Origin: Deltaproteobacteria bacterium | GTDB lineage: Bacteria > Desulfobacterota > Binatia > HRBIN30 > CADEER01 | Assembly (NCBI GenBank): GCA_029262455.1 | Contig: JAJCZJ010000054.1 | Location: forward strand, 1-55,748 | Reading direction: 5' to 3' | DNA: 55,748 nucleotides | Shown here: one piece after another, positions 35,234-45,415 of the stretch | How the letters are laid out: every line of letters begins with the position of its first letter | Numbering within the stretch: the stretch's first letter is position 1 | Notes under the pieces: model-generated | Told to the model about the DNA's origin: nothing | Databases searched by the model: none | Seen by the model: the letters and a program-made list of their open reading frames with translations, nothing else | Position numbers and translations under genes: made by a program

Positions 35234-35518
35234 GTGAAGTCAATATATTGGGTGGTGGTGTTTGTCGCGATCTTTGTTGTCACGGCAGAGGCGAAGGTGG
35301 ACGGCCGCTATAAGATGATCGTCGGTAGTGGAGCGTGCAAAGTTTCATCGGCCTCGGTTCTCATGGGGTACGTCGGGAAGATCAGTCGCGACAGCGGGAA
35401 ATCGGAGGATGAGGTACTCCGCAATCTCGTGGCCGCGACGAGGGGGGGCGTAGCGGAGAGTATGGACTGCTCTTCGATCCTGGCGACGCTCAAGGTCATG
35501 TGGGATCGCGGACTGTGA
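35234..35518 (+). CDS. Small secreted protein of unknown function
   Basis: 94 residues from GTG 35234 with GGGGAAGGAG upstream. Residues 1-20 ([18 protein letters not shown]) are a clear signal peptide. The mature ~74 residues contain two Cys (GACKVS and MDCSS) that could form one disulphide. No family was recognised. It is striking to find an exported protein between a helicase-nuclease and hsdM, both cytoplasmic. The start of hsdM lies only 25 bases further on, so expression is probably linked. Confidence 0.6.
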   Translation: MKSIYWVVVFVAIFVVTAEAKVDGRYKMIVGSGACKVSSASVLMGYVGKISRDSGKSEDEVLRNLVAATRGGVAESMDCSSILATLKVMWDRGL

Positions 35519-35543
35519 ACCACGGCGTCAACAGGACAGGCTA

Positions 35544-37885
<2,342 letters not shown>

Positions 37886-37889
<4 letters not shown>

Positions 37890-39283
37890 ATAGCCCCCCG
37901 ACCGCTCCCTATCCTCAGTACAGGCCGTCCGGGACTGAGTGGCTAGACCAACTTCCTGAGCATTGGATGAACAGCACGCTTGGCTTTGAGTGCTCTGTGA
38001 AGGCTCGTCTAGGATGGAAGGGCTTGAAGGCGGAAGAATACGTCGAGAGCGGCTACATCTTTCTCGCGACACCCAACATTAAGGGCAATTCGATCGACTT
38101 CGATGATGTCAACTACATCACGAAGGAGCGATACGACGAATCACCAGAGATAATGCTTGAGGTCGGCGATGTGCTGGTGACGAAGGACGGGTCAACCACT
38201 GGAACAACGAACCTCGTTACCCACCTCCCTGGCCCAGCGACCGTGAACAGCTCAATCGCTGTCCTCCGGAGCTTCGGGAATCTCGACAGTGGCTACCTGT
38301 TTCAGTTTTTCACATCCGACTACGTTCAGAACGTCATCAACAGAATGCGCGGAGGGATGGGTGTTCCACATCTGTTCCAGGCAGACCTGCGGAAGTTCTT
38401 CGTGTCAGTTCCTCCGTTGGAAGAACAAACCCAAATCGCCAAGTTTCTCGACTACGAGACGGCGAAGATTGATGGGCTGATTGAGAAGCAGCAGCAGCTC
38501 ATCGCCTTGCTCAAAGAGAAACGTCAGGCCGTCATCAGTCATGCGGTCACCAAAGGCTTGAACCCCGACGCCCCCATGCGCGACTCCGGCGTCGAATGGT
38601 TGGGTGAGGTTCCGGCGCATTGGGAGGTCAAGCGGCTGACGTACGTGACGCAAGGGGGCCACAGTGTCCAAATGGGGCCGTTCGGTGGAATGCTGAAGGA
38701 GCATGCTACTGACCCGACAAGATACAAGCTTTACGGGCAGGAGAACACCATTTCCGGCGACTTTCAGCGCGGAGAGAGATGGCTGGAGAAATCCCACTTT
38801 GAGCGGCTGCGGGAGTATCAGCTGCTTCCGGGTGACGTTGTCTTGACCCGAAAAGGGGCGAGTATCGGGAATTGCAGAATCGTTCCTGCGGATGCGCAGA
38901 GAGGCGTGATTGATTCGGACACGATTCGAGTTCGGTTCGACGAGGCGCGAGTCAACAAGCAGCTTGTGACCCTGTTAATGCATGATGGCTACCTGCAGAC
39001 CGAAATTTTGGCGAAGCAGAAGGGGGCGGTTCTTCCGGGCCTGAATACGGGCACGATTTCCAATTTGTTGCTGGCGCTTCCCCCGATGAGTGAGCAGGTC
39101 GAAATTGTATGCCACCTGACGGCAAGTCTTGATCGATTTCGGTCATTGACCGAAATCTCTGCCGGCGTGGTCGAACTCCTCCAAGAACGTCGCGCCGCTC
39201 TCGTCTCCGCCGCTGTCACCGGTAAGATCGACGTGCGCGGCTGGAAGGCTCCGGAATCCGACGCCGAATCAGAGGTCGCGTGA
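37886..39283 (+). CDS. hsdS: Type I restriction-modification specificity subunit S
   Basis: 465 residues with the two-half layout of HsdS. Each target-recognition domain is announced by a [14 protein letters not shown]- or [14 protein letters not shown]-type segment. The central conserved helix ([20 protein letters not shown]) and the C-terminal helix ([20 protein letters not shown]) set the spacing between half-sites. Two complete TRDs imply a bipartite, asymmetric target, which cannot be read from the sequence. The GTG start overlaps hsdM. The stop overlaps the GTG of a relict hsdR fragment, as it would in an intact hsdS-hsdR operon. Confidence 0.93.
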
Positions 39284-39465
39284 GCGCTGACACGAAAGAG
39301 TCTGCTTTTCAGCGGGACATCATCGTCCAGATGATGGAAGGCGGCTGGAAGCTCGGTGATGCCGGCGGCTACGACCGCGAGTTGGCGCTCTATACCTCGG
39401 ATTGCCTCGATTACGTGCGCAATACGCAGCCGATGCCTACTGCTTTGTGGGTCGGTGACTGGTGA
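39280..39465 (+). pseudogene. Relict 5' fragment of a second hsdR
   Basis: 61 codons. The first 51 residues align without gaps to the N-terminus of the intact hsdR starting at 40528 (40 of 51 identical, for example shared ELALYTSDCLDYV and NTQP), then diverge and stop. The coupled GTGA overlap with hsdS is that of a normal hsdS-hsdR junction. The 22% divergence means this is not a fresh local duplication; an older event or a second, related hsdR is more likely. The stop codon overlaps the start of the DUF1016 nuclease gene. It may still be translated as a small peptide. Confidence 0.85.
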
Positions 39466-40538
39466 GTTCCGATTCCGATCGCCTGAGCGCGGACCATCTG
39501 GCGCTGTTCCGCGATGTTTCGCAGCTTATCGGCGATTCTCGAAAGCGTGCTGCGCAGCATCTGAATTCTCAGCTGACCGATCTCTATTGGCGGATCGGCA
39601 GACGCCTGTCTGTCTCAGTTCTCGGCGGCGAACGTGCGGCTTATGGGAAGAAGGTGATCAGCCGCTTGTCTGGAGATCTGACTGCGCGTTATGGGCGTGG
39701 TTGGAGTACCAAGCAGCTTCATCATTGTCTCCGCTTTGCGGAGACAATTCCTGACCCCGAGATTGTCTCCGCGCTGCAGAGACAATTGAGCTGGAGCCAC
39801 ATCAAGGCCCTGATTTACGTGGATGACGGGCTCAAACGCGAGTTCTACCGCCAGTTGGCGATCCAGGAGCGGTGGTCGACGCGGACCCTAGCGGAGCGGA
39901 TGGAGAGCCAGCTCTACGAGCGCACGGCGATTTCAAACAAGCCGGAAGAGACGATCCGGAAGGAACTCGCCCGCCTGGAAAAGGACGGGTTGCTGACGCA
40001 AGACCTGCTGCTCAAAGACCCGTATATTCTGGACTTTCTCGGCCTGAACGACAGCTACCTCGAACGCGACCTGGAGGACGCGATCCTGCGCGAGCTCCAG
40101 AAGTTCCTCTTGGAGCTGGGCACGGGCTTTTCTTTCATCGGCCGGCAATACCGCATTCAGGTCGATGACGATGACTACGTCATCGACTTGCTCTTTTACA
40201 ATCGCAAGCTGCGTCGCTTGGTTGCTCTCGATCTCAAAGTTGGTCGCTTCAAGCCCGAGTATAAAGGGCAAATGGAGCTATACCTCCGGTGGCTTGCGAA
40301 GTATGAGCAGCAAGACGGTGAGCTGCCCCCGCTGGGAATCATTCTCTGCGCTGAGAAAAAGCACGAACAGATACAGCTTTTGGAACTCGATGCGGCGGGT
40401 ATTCACGTTGCCGAGTACCTGACTGAATTGCCGCCGAAGGAGGTGCTGCAGGCTAGGTTGGAGGAGGCCGTTGAGCAGGCGCGGCTTCGCCTGGGCGCCC
40501 AAGCGGATGAAGAGGAAGGAAGCGACAATGAGCGCTGA
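39462..40538 (+). CDS. DUF1016 (YhcG-type) PD-(D/E)XK nuclease
   Basis: 358 residues from GTG 39462. The N-terminal helical DUF1016_N domain (LTDLYWRIGRRLS, GWSTKQLHHCLRFAE, LSWSHIKALI) is followed by a PD-(D/E)XK nuclease domain: YVIDLLFYNRKLRRLVALDL then KVGRFKPEYKGQMELYLRW. Asp in VIDLLFY, Asp/Lys in ALDLKVG and the KGQM motif are in family positions. YhcG-type proteins are mostly uncharacterised nucleases that turn up beside type I restriction genes. Its 5' end overlaps the hsdR relict and its 3' end overlaps hsdR by 11 bases, so it is fully embedded in the operon's translational coupling. An accessory or alternative cutter is likely; the mechanism is unknown. Confidence 0.9.
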   Translation: MSSDSDRLSADHLALFRDVSQLIGDSRKRAAQHLNSQLTDLYWRIGRRLSVSVLGGERAAYGKKVISRLSGDLTARYGRGWSTKQLHHCLRFAETIPDPEIVSALQRQLSWSHIKALIYVDDGLKREFYRQLAIQERWSTRTLAERMESQLYERTAISNKPEETIRKELARLEKDGLLTQDLLLKDPYILDFLGLNDSYLERDLEDAILRELQKFLLELGTGFSFIGRQYRIQVDDDDYVIDLLFYNRKLRRLVALDLKVGRFKPEYKGQMELYLRWLAKYEQQDGELPPLGIILCAEKKHEQIQLLELDAAGIHVAEYLTELPPKEVLQARLEEAVEQARLRLGAQADEEEGSDNER

Positions 40539-43500
40539 CTCCAAGGAAGTCGCCTTTCAGCAGGACATCATCGACCAGATGATCGAGGGCGGCTGGAGGC
40601 TTGGCGACCCGGCCAATTACACCCGCGAGCTGGCGCTGTATACCTCGGATTGTCTCGACTACGTCAAGAACACCCAGCCGAAGACCTGGGAGAATTACGA
40701 GAAGCTCTACCCGAGCGACCCCGAGAAGGCGTTCATCGACAAGCTCGCCGCGCAGCTCGGCAAGGCGGATCCGCAGGCTTCGGATAAGAGTCTGCGCACG
40801 TTTGGGACTCTGGGTGTGTTGCGGCACGAGCTGCGCGACAAGTCGGCTGCCTTCAAGCTTTGCCAGTTCAAGCCTGAGCACGGTCTGAACCCCGACACGC
40901 AGCGGATGTATGACGGCAACATTCTGCGTGTCGTGCCCGAGTTGGTTTACAGTCCTTATGCCACGGCTGCTCACTTCGCCGAGACGGGGCTCAAGGCCAA
41001 GAAGTGGCGTATCGATCTGGTGCTGTTTTTGAACGGGATTCCCATCGCCACGATGGAGTTGAAGAGCGAGTTCAAGCAGTCGGTCGACAACGCCATCAAA
41101 CAGTACAAGAGTACGCGCCGTCCCAAAGATCCCGAAACCAACAAGCCGGAGCCGCTGCTTACCTTCAAGCGCGGCGCCCTCGTTCACTTTGCCGTCTCGC
41201 AATACGAAGTGGAGATGACCACCAAGCTGGAAGGCGAGCGGACACGGTTTCTACCCTTCAATCGAGGTACTGCGGAGGGCGGCAAGGGCAATGATTCGCC
41301 GGAGGACATCGACGAGTACGCCACCGGCTATCTGTGGAAGGATGTCCTCGCCCCCGCCAATATCCTGCAGATCATCGGCCGCTTCATTCATCTCGAGATC
41401 AAGACCGAGGAGGATTGGGACGGTCGTAAGACCAAGAAGGAAACTCTGATATTCCCGCGTTTTCATCAGTGGGATCTCGTGACCCAATTGGTGCGGGCCA
41501 GCCGTGAGGAGGGGCCGGGCCACAGGTACCTCGCGCAACATAGCGCCGGCTCGGGTAAGTCCAACTCGATTGCCTGGACGGCGCACCAGCTCTCGTCGTT
41601 GTATGACGAGCAGGGCGAGAAGGTATTTCACTCGGTCATCGTCGTCACCGATCGCACGGTACTCGACGATCAGTTGCAGGACACGATTTCTCAGTTCGAG
41701 CACGCTGACGGTGTCGTCGGTCGCATCAACCGCGACGAGGGGCAGGGCTCGAAGGCGGAGAAGCTGGCCTACGCGCTCGGACACAGTCAGCCGATCGTCA
41801 TCGTGACGATCCAGACTTTTCCGCACGTTCTCGAAGCGATCGAGAACAGTGTCAGCCTCAAGCAGCGGCGCTACGCGATCATTGCCGATGAGGCGCACTC
41901 GTCGCAGTCGGGGCGAACGGCCGGCAAGCTCAAGGCGGTTCTGACTAGCGAGGTGTCGGGCGACGATACCGAGTTCAGCGCCGAAGATGCCGTGACTGCC
42001 AGTGTCGAGGCGCGGCGCGAGTCGCCAAACTTGAGCTATTACGCCTTCACCGCGACGCCGAAGAGTAAGACGTTGGAGTTGTTCGGCCGCCGACCCAACC
42101 CCGCCGAGCCGGCGTCGAAGAAGAACCTGCCGGTGCCCTTTCACATCTATAGTATGCGCCAGGCGATCGAAGAGCAGTTCATTCTCGACGTCCTCAAGAA
42201 CTACACCAGCTACAAGGTCGCCTACAATCTGGCGCAGAAGGTCGCGGCCGCCGATACCGAGGTCGATGCCAAGAAGGCCAAGGTCAAGCTCGGACAGTGG
42301 GTGCGCCTGCACGACTACAATATCGCGCAGAAGGTAATGGTGATCGTCGAGCACTTTCGCGACACGGTGATGGGTCTGCTCAACGGTCAGGCGAAGGCGA
42401 TGGTCGTGACTGGTTCGCGCAAAGAAGCGGTGCGCTACAAGTTGGAGTTCGATAAGTACGTGCAGAAGAAGGCCTACAGCCAGCTGCGCGCGATGGTCGC
42501 GTTCTCCGGCGAGGTGAGATTCAGTGCCACCGATCCGCACAGCGAAGGCCTGTTGAACGAGAAGTTCACCGAGTCTGGCATGAACCCCGACCTGAAGGGA
42601 CGCGACATGCGCAAGGCCTTCGACTCGAAGGACTTTCACGTCATGATCGTCGCCAACAAGTTTCAGACCGGCTTCGATCAGCCGAAGCTGTGCGCCATGT
42701 ACGTCGACAAGAAGCTGGCGGGAGTCGACTGCGTGCAAACGCTTTCGCGGCTGAATCGAATCTACAAGGGCAAGCAGGAGACCTACGTTCTCGACTTCTT
42801 CAACGATCCGGCCGAGGTGCTGGCAGCGTTTCAGGAATACTATCAGACGGCGGAGCTGCTCGACGTCTCGGACCCGAATCTCATCTGGGAGCTTTTCGAC
42901 AAGCTCCGCGGCGCCGGCATCTTCCAGTGGACCGAGGTGCAGCAGTTTAGTGACGTCTACTTCGTCAAGAGCAAGAGCAACGCGGCCATCAGCAACGTCT
43001 GCCGTCCTGCCGTTGAGCGCTGGCAGCATCGCTACGAGGAGGCGCAGCAGGACTACGTCAAGAACAGGGATCTGTTCGAGCGGGTCAAGTCCCTCGGCGA
43101 CCCGGTGTTGATTGCCAACAACGAGAACGCCATGAAGGATTCCAAGAAGGAGTTGGACGGGCTCGACATCTTCAAGAAGAACCTGGTCTCGTTCACCCGC
43201 TACTACGAATTCATGTCGCAGATCGTCGACTACGACAGCACCGATCTGGAGAAGCTGAGCCTTTACGCGCGCCATCTCGCGCCGTTGCTGCGCGAGAAGA
43301 GGCCCGACGAGGATCCGATCGACCTGAGCTCGGTCGAGCTGAGCCACTACCGGCTGTCGAAGATCAAGCAGCAGGACTTGATGTTGGTCAAGGAAGCGGG
43401 CGCGGCGGAAGGGCTGCGACCGGCGTCTGATCTAGGGACGGGCAAAGCGCGGGGGCAGGAGGAAGAATGGCTCTCGCAAATCATCTCGCGATTGAATGAG

Positions 43501-43812
43501 CTCTTCGTCACCGACGGTCTCACCGACCACGACCTCATCAACTACGCCTACGCGATCCGCGACAAAGTGTCGGAGAACCGGCGAGTGATGAACCAGATCG
43601 CCAACAACTCGGCTGAGCAAGCACTGCTCGGCGACTTCGCCGGCGCACTGGATGAAGCGGTGATGGCGAGCGGAGAAGCGCACCAGAGCCAGATGCTGCA
43701 GTACCTCAACAGCAAGGAGCTACAGTCGGGATTTCAGCGCGTGGTTTTCGACATGCTGCTAGCGAAGCGAGCGGCGGAGCAGGGCGGCGTGGCCGCGGAA
43801 GGGAGTGACTAG
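40528..43812 (+). CDS. hsdR: Type I restriction enzyme subunit R (nuclease/translocase)
   Basis: 1094 residues from ATG 40528 (GAGGAAGGA upstream; an upstream in-frame GTG lies inside the preceding gene). The nuclease domain contains IDLVLFLNGIPIATMELKSE (PD-(D/E)XK near 165-180). The SF2 translocase follows, with Walker A AGSGKSNS near 341, DEAH box IADEAHSSQSG near 454, and FTATPKSKT and KFQTGFDQP further on. The C-terminal ~250 residues are helical and probably dock on M2S. It translocates DNA with ATP and cuts far from unmodified sites. All main motifs seem intact. It is the last canonical gene of the operon; the following gene starts at its stop. Confidence 0.95.
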   Translation: MSADSKEVAFQQDIIDQMIEGGWRLGDPANYTRELALYTSDCLDYVKNTQPKTWENYEKLYPSDPEKAFIDKLAAQLGKADPQASDKSLRTFGTLGVLRHELRDKSAAFKLCQFKPEHGLNPDTQRMYDGNILRVVPELVYSPYATAAHFAETGLKAKKWRIDLVLFLNGIPIATMELKSEFKQSVDNAIKQYKSTRRPKDPETNKPEPLLTFKRGALVHFAVSQYEVEMTTKLEGERTRFLPFNRGTAEGGKGNDSPEDIDEYATGYLWKDVLAPANILQIIGRFIHLEIKTEEDWDGRKTKKETLIFPRFHQWDLVTQLVRASREEGPGHRYLAQHSAGSGKSNSIAWTAHQLSSLYDEQGEKVFHSVIVVTDRTVLDDQLQDTISQFEHADGVVGRINRDEGQGSKAEKLAYALGHSQPIVIVTIQTFPHVLEAIENSVSLKQRRYAIIADEAHSSQSGRTAGKLKAVLTSEVSGDDTEFSAEDAVTASVEARRESPNLSYYAFTATPKSKTLELFGRRPNPAEPASKKNLPVPFHIYSMRQAIEEQFILDVLKNYTSYKVAYNLAQKVAAADTEVDAKKAKVKLGQWVRLHDYNIAQKVMVIVEHFRDTVMGLLNGQAKAMVVTGSRKEAVRYKLEFDKYVQKKAYSQLRAMVAFSGEVRFSATDPHSEGLLNEKFTESGMNPDLKGRDMRKAFDSKDFHVMIVANKFQTGFDQPKLCAMYVDKKLAGVDCVQTLSRLNRIYKGKQETYVLDFFNDPAEVLAAFQEYYQTAELLDVSDPNLIWELFDKLRGAGIFQWTEVQQFSDVYFVKSKSNAAISNVCRPAVERWQHRYEEAQQDYVKNRDLFERVKSLGDPVLIANNENAMKDSKKELDGLDIFKKNLVSFTRYYEFMSQIVDYDSTDLEKLSLYARHLAPLLREKRPDEDPIDLSSVELSHYRLSKIKQQDLMLVKEAGAAEGLRPASDLGTGKARGQEEEWLSQIISRLNELFVTDGLTDHDLINYAYAIRDKVSENRRVMNQIANNSAEQALLGDFAGALDEAVMASGEAHQSQMLQYLNSKELQSGFQRVVFDMLLAKRAAEQGGVAAEGSD

Positions 43813-43813
43813 A

Positions 43814-44671
43814 GTGTTCAGAGCAAGTTTGAAGCGCAGTGCCCGAGGTTGTTGCGGTGTCTTTCTGCTTTGCTTGCTGGCTGTTGTGCAGCCAGCCCAG
43901 GCATCGTTTGTCGGCGCGTTGAAGACGATCTGGGAGTTGACTAAGCCTGTGGCGGGGGAGGTGGTCGGCGATGTCGTCAAGGATCTCCTCCGTGATCGGA
44001 TCAACGAGTTTCTCTCCGAGCGGCGGGATGCCCCGGATGATGTGCTTACCGGCGGCGAGGTTCGAACGGTGGGTGGGACCGAGCAGCGCGACTGGCAGTT
44101 GGCGGAGGGCATCCTGAGCCGCGAGGAAGTAAGTCAACTGAGCAGTTTCCTTCAATCAATCGACGGGCACGCTCAGAAGATCACCGTGGGGGACACGCAC
44201 ATTACGTCGACGGCCGGAGATGGAGGCATGGCTGTCAGCATCGGTTCGGTAGGAGCGGGCGCGCAGCTCACGATAATTCAGGAGGGAGGCGAGAAGCCTG
44301 CCGATAGGGAGGCGCGACTAGCCAAGCTGAACGAGCTGAACGGGCGCAAGAGGGAATTGAAGTCCACACTCGAAGACCTGAGGAAGTCGAGAACCACGCT
44401 TGTCGCCCAGCGGGATCAGACCGCCGCCAACGAGTCGGCCCGGTCGGAGGTGTTCAATCGCTTGTTGGATCTCAGAGATGCGGCTCGAAAAGCCGGCGAG
44501 AAGGAGAAGGCCGATCAGCTTCAGCGGCAGATTCGCGCGATGCGGTCGGCGAGGAGTCCGGGGAAAACAGTCCGCGAACTGCAGGTGGAGATCGACGAGG
44601 TCGATCGAAAGATCCGGGAAGCGGAGGACGACCTCGATGGCGTTGTTGCCCAGACCGTCGCCCTTGGGTAG
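43814..44671 (+). CDS. Secreted coiled-coil protein of unknown function
   Basis: 285 residues from GTG 43814 (GGGAG upstream; GTG 43805, overlapping the hsdR stop, is an alternative). The signal peptide covers residues 1-31 (GVFLLCLLAVVQPAQA). An amphipathic segment follows (FVGALKTIWELTKPVAGEVV), then a beta-rich Gly/Thr/Val segment (ITVGDTHITSTAGDGGMAVS). The last ~120 residues are a long charged coiled coil (for example KLNELNGRKRELKSTLEDLR). No known domain was recognised. Placement directly after hsdR and before a caspase-like gene suggests co-expression with the defence genes, yet the product would leave the cytoplasm. It may be a phage-entry or envelope sensor, or an unrelated passenger. 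Confidence 0.7.
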   Translation: MFRASLKRSARGCCGVFLLCLLAVVQPAQASFVGALKTIWELTKPVAGEVVGDVVKDLLRDRINEFLSERRDAPDDVLTGGEVRTVGGTEQRDWQLAEGILSREEVSQLSSFLQSIDGHAQKITVGDTHITSTAGDGGMAVSIGSVGAGAQLTIIQEGGEKPADREARLAKLNELNGRKRELKSTLEDLRKSRTTLVAQRDQTAANESARSEVFNRLLDLRDAARKAGEKEKADQLQRQIRAMRSARSPGKTVRELQVEIDEVDRKIREAEDDLDGVVAQTVALG

Positions 44672-44725
44672 TTCCGGTCCGGGTCGCGCCCCAGAGTGCT
44701 TGTTGGCTTCACTTTCGGAGGTCCG

Positions 44726-45355
44726 ATGAAGGAAGGAAAGCGCAAGGCGACAAGCAAGCGGGTTAGGCCGAAGGGGATCTTCTGTCTGGAGAGTGACTGG
44801 TGGGGCCAGATTACCAGGAAGACGAGTGTCGAACCGATACTGGGTCTGCTCGGGCAGTGGGCGCCGTACCACGTACCGTACGTTCACCGGGACGTCGCGA
44901 CGCGAGCGGAGTTTGAATACGACATCAAGAAATGGACGCAGCGCGGCGCGGACAAGTACCCGATTCTGTACCTTGCCCTCCACGGGTCGCCTGGGCATGT
45001 CTATTTTGGAGACCATCGTCGTGCAGAGAACGTGGTGACCATAACGCAGCTCGGAGAGATGCTCGCTGGAAAGTGTAACAAACGCATCATTCACTTTGGC
45101 TCGTGCGATACGCTGGACGTCCATGGCGGATCGATCAATGCTTTCCTGCGGAAGTCCGGCGCCCTGGCCGTCTGTGGCTACCGCGGAGACGTCGATTGGT
45201 TGGAGTCGGCGGCTTTCGAGCTGATTGTCTTCTCGGGTTTGCAGGGCTGGACACTGACCATCCCGGGTGCCAAGGCGATGCGAAATGACATCAAGAGGAT
45301 GGCGCCGAGTTTGTGCAAGCGCCTTTCGTTTCACATGGCTGTGCGGTCGCGCTGA
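44726..45355 (+). CDS. Candidate caspase-like (His-Cys dyad) protein
   Basis: 209 residues from ATG 44726 (CGGAGGTCC upstream). It opens with GIFCLESDWWG, which I do not recognise from a characterised family (it resembles DUF6642-type sequences). Two segments look like a clan CD peptidase dyad: YPILYLALHGSPG with His86 at the end of a hydrophobic strand, and RIIHFGSCDTLD with Cys127 after the next strand. The spacing of about 40 residues is near that of caspase/CHAT-type proteases. Downstream AVCGYRGDVDW could line the S1 pocket. If active, it could be a defence effector that cleaves host or partner proteins. No fold prediction is available here, so the assignment is inference. It lies between the secreted coiled-coil gene and mcrB, all on one strand. 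Confidence 0.65.
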   Translation: MKEGKRKATSKRVRPKGIFCLESDWWGQITRKTSVEPILGLLGQWAPYHVPYVHRDVATRAEFEYDIKKWTQRGADKYPILYLALHGSPGHVYFGDHRRAENVVTITQLGEMLAGKCNKRIIHFGSCDTLDVHGGSINAFLRKSGALAVCGYRGDVDWLESAAFELIVFSGLQGWTLTIPGAKAMRNDIKRMAPSLCKRLSFHMAVRSR

Positions 45356-45415
45356 GCGCCTGGGCTAGTTGATGTCGATAGTCGGAATGGTGACGAAGTC
45401 AGAGAAGGAGCTCTT

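Noticed and set aside
41251-43347. 698-codon minus-strand frame inside hsdR
   Set aside because: Antisense shadow; the sense frame has all type I R motifs.
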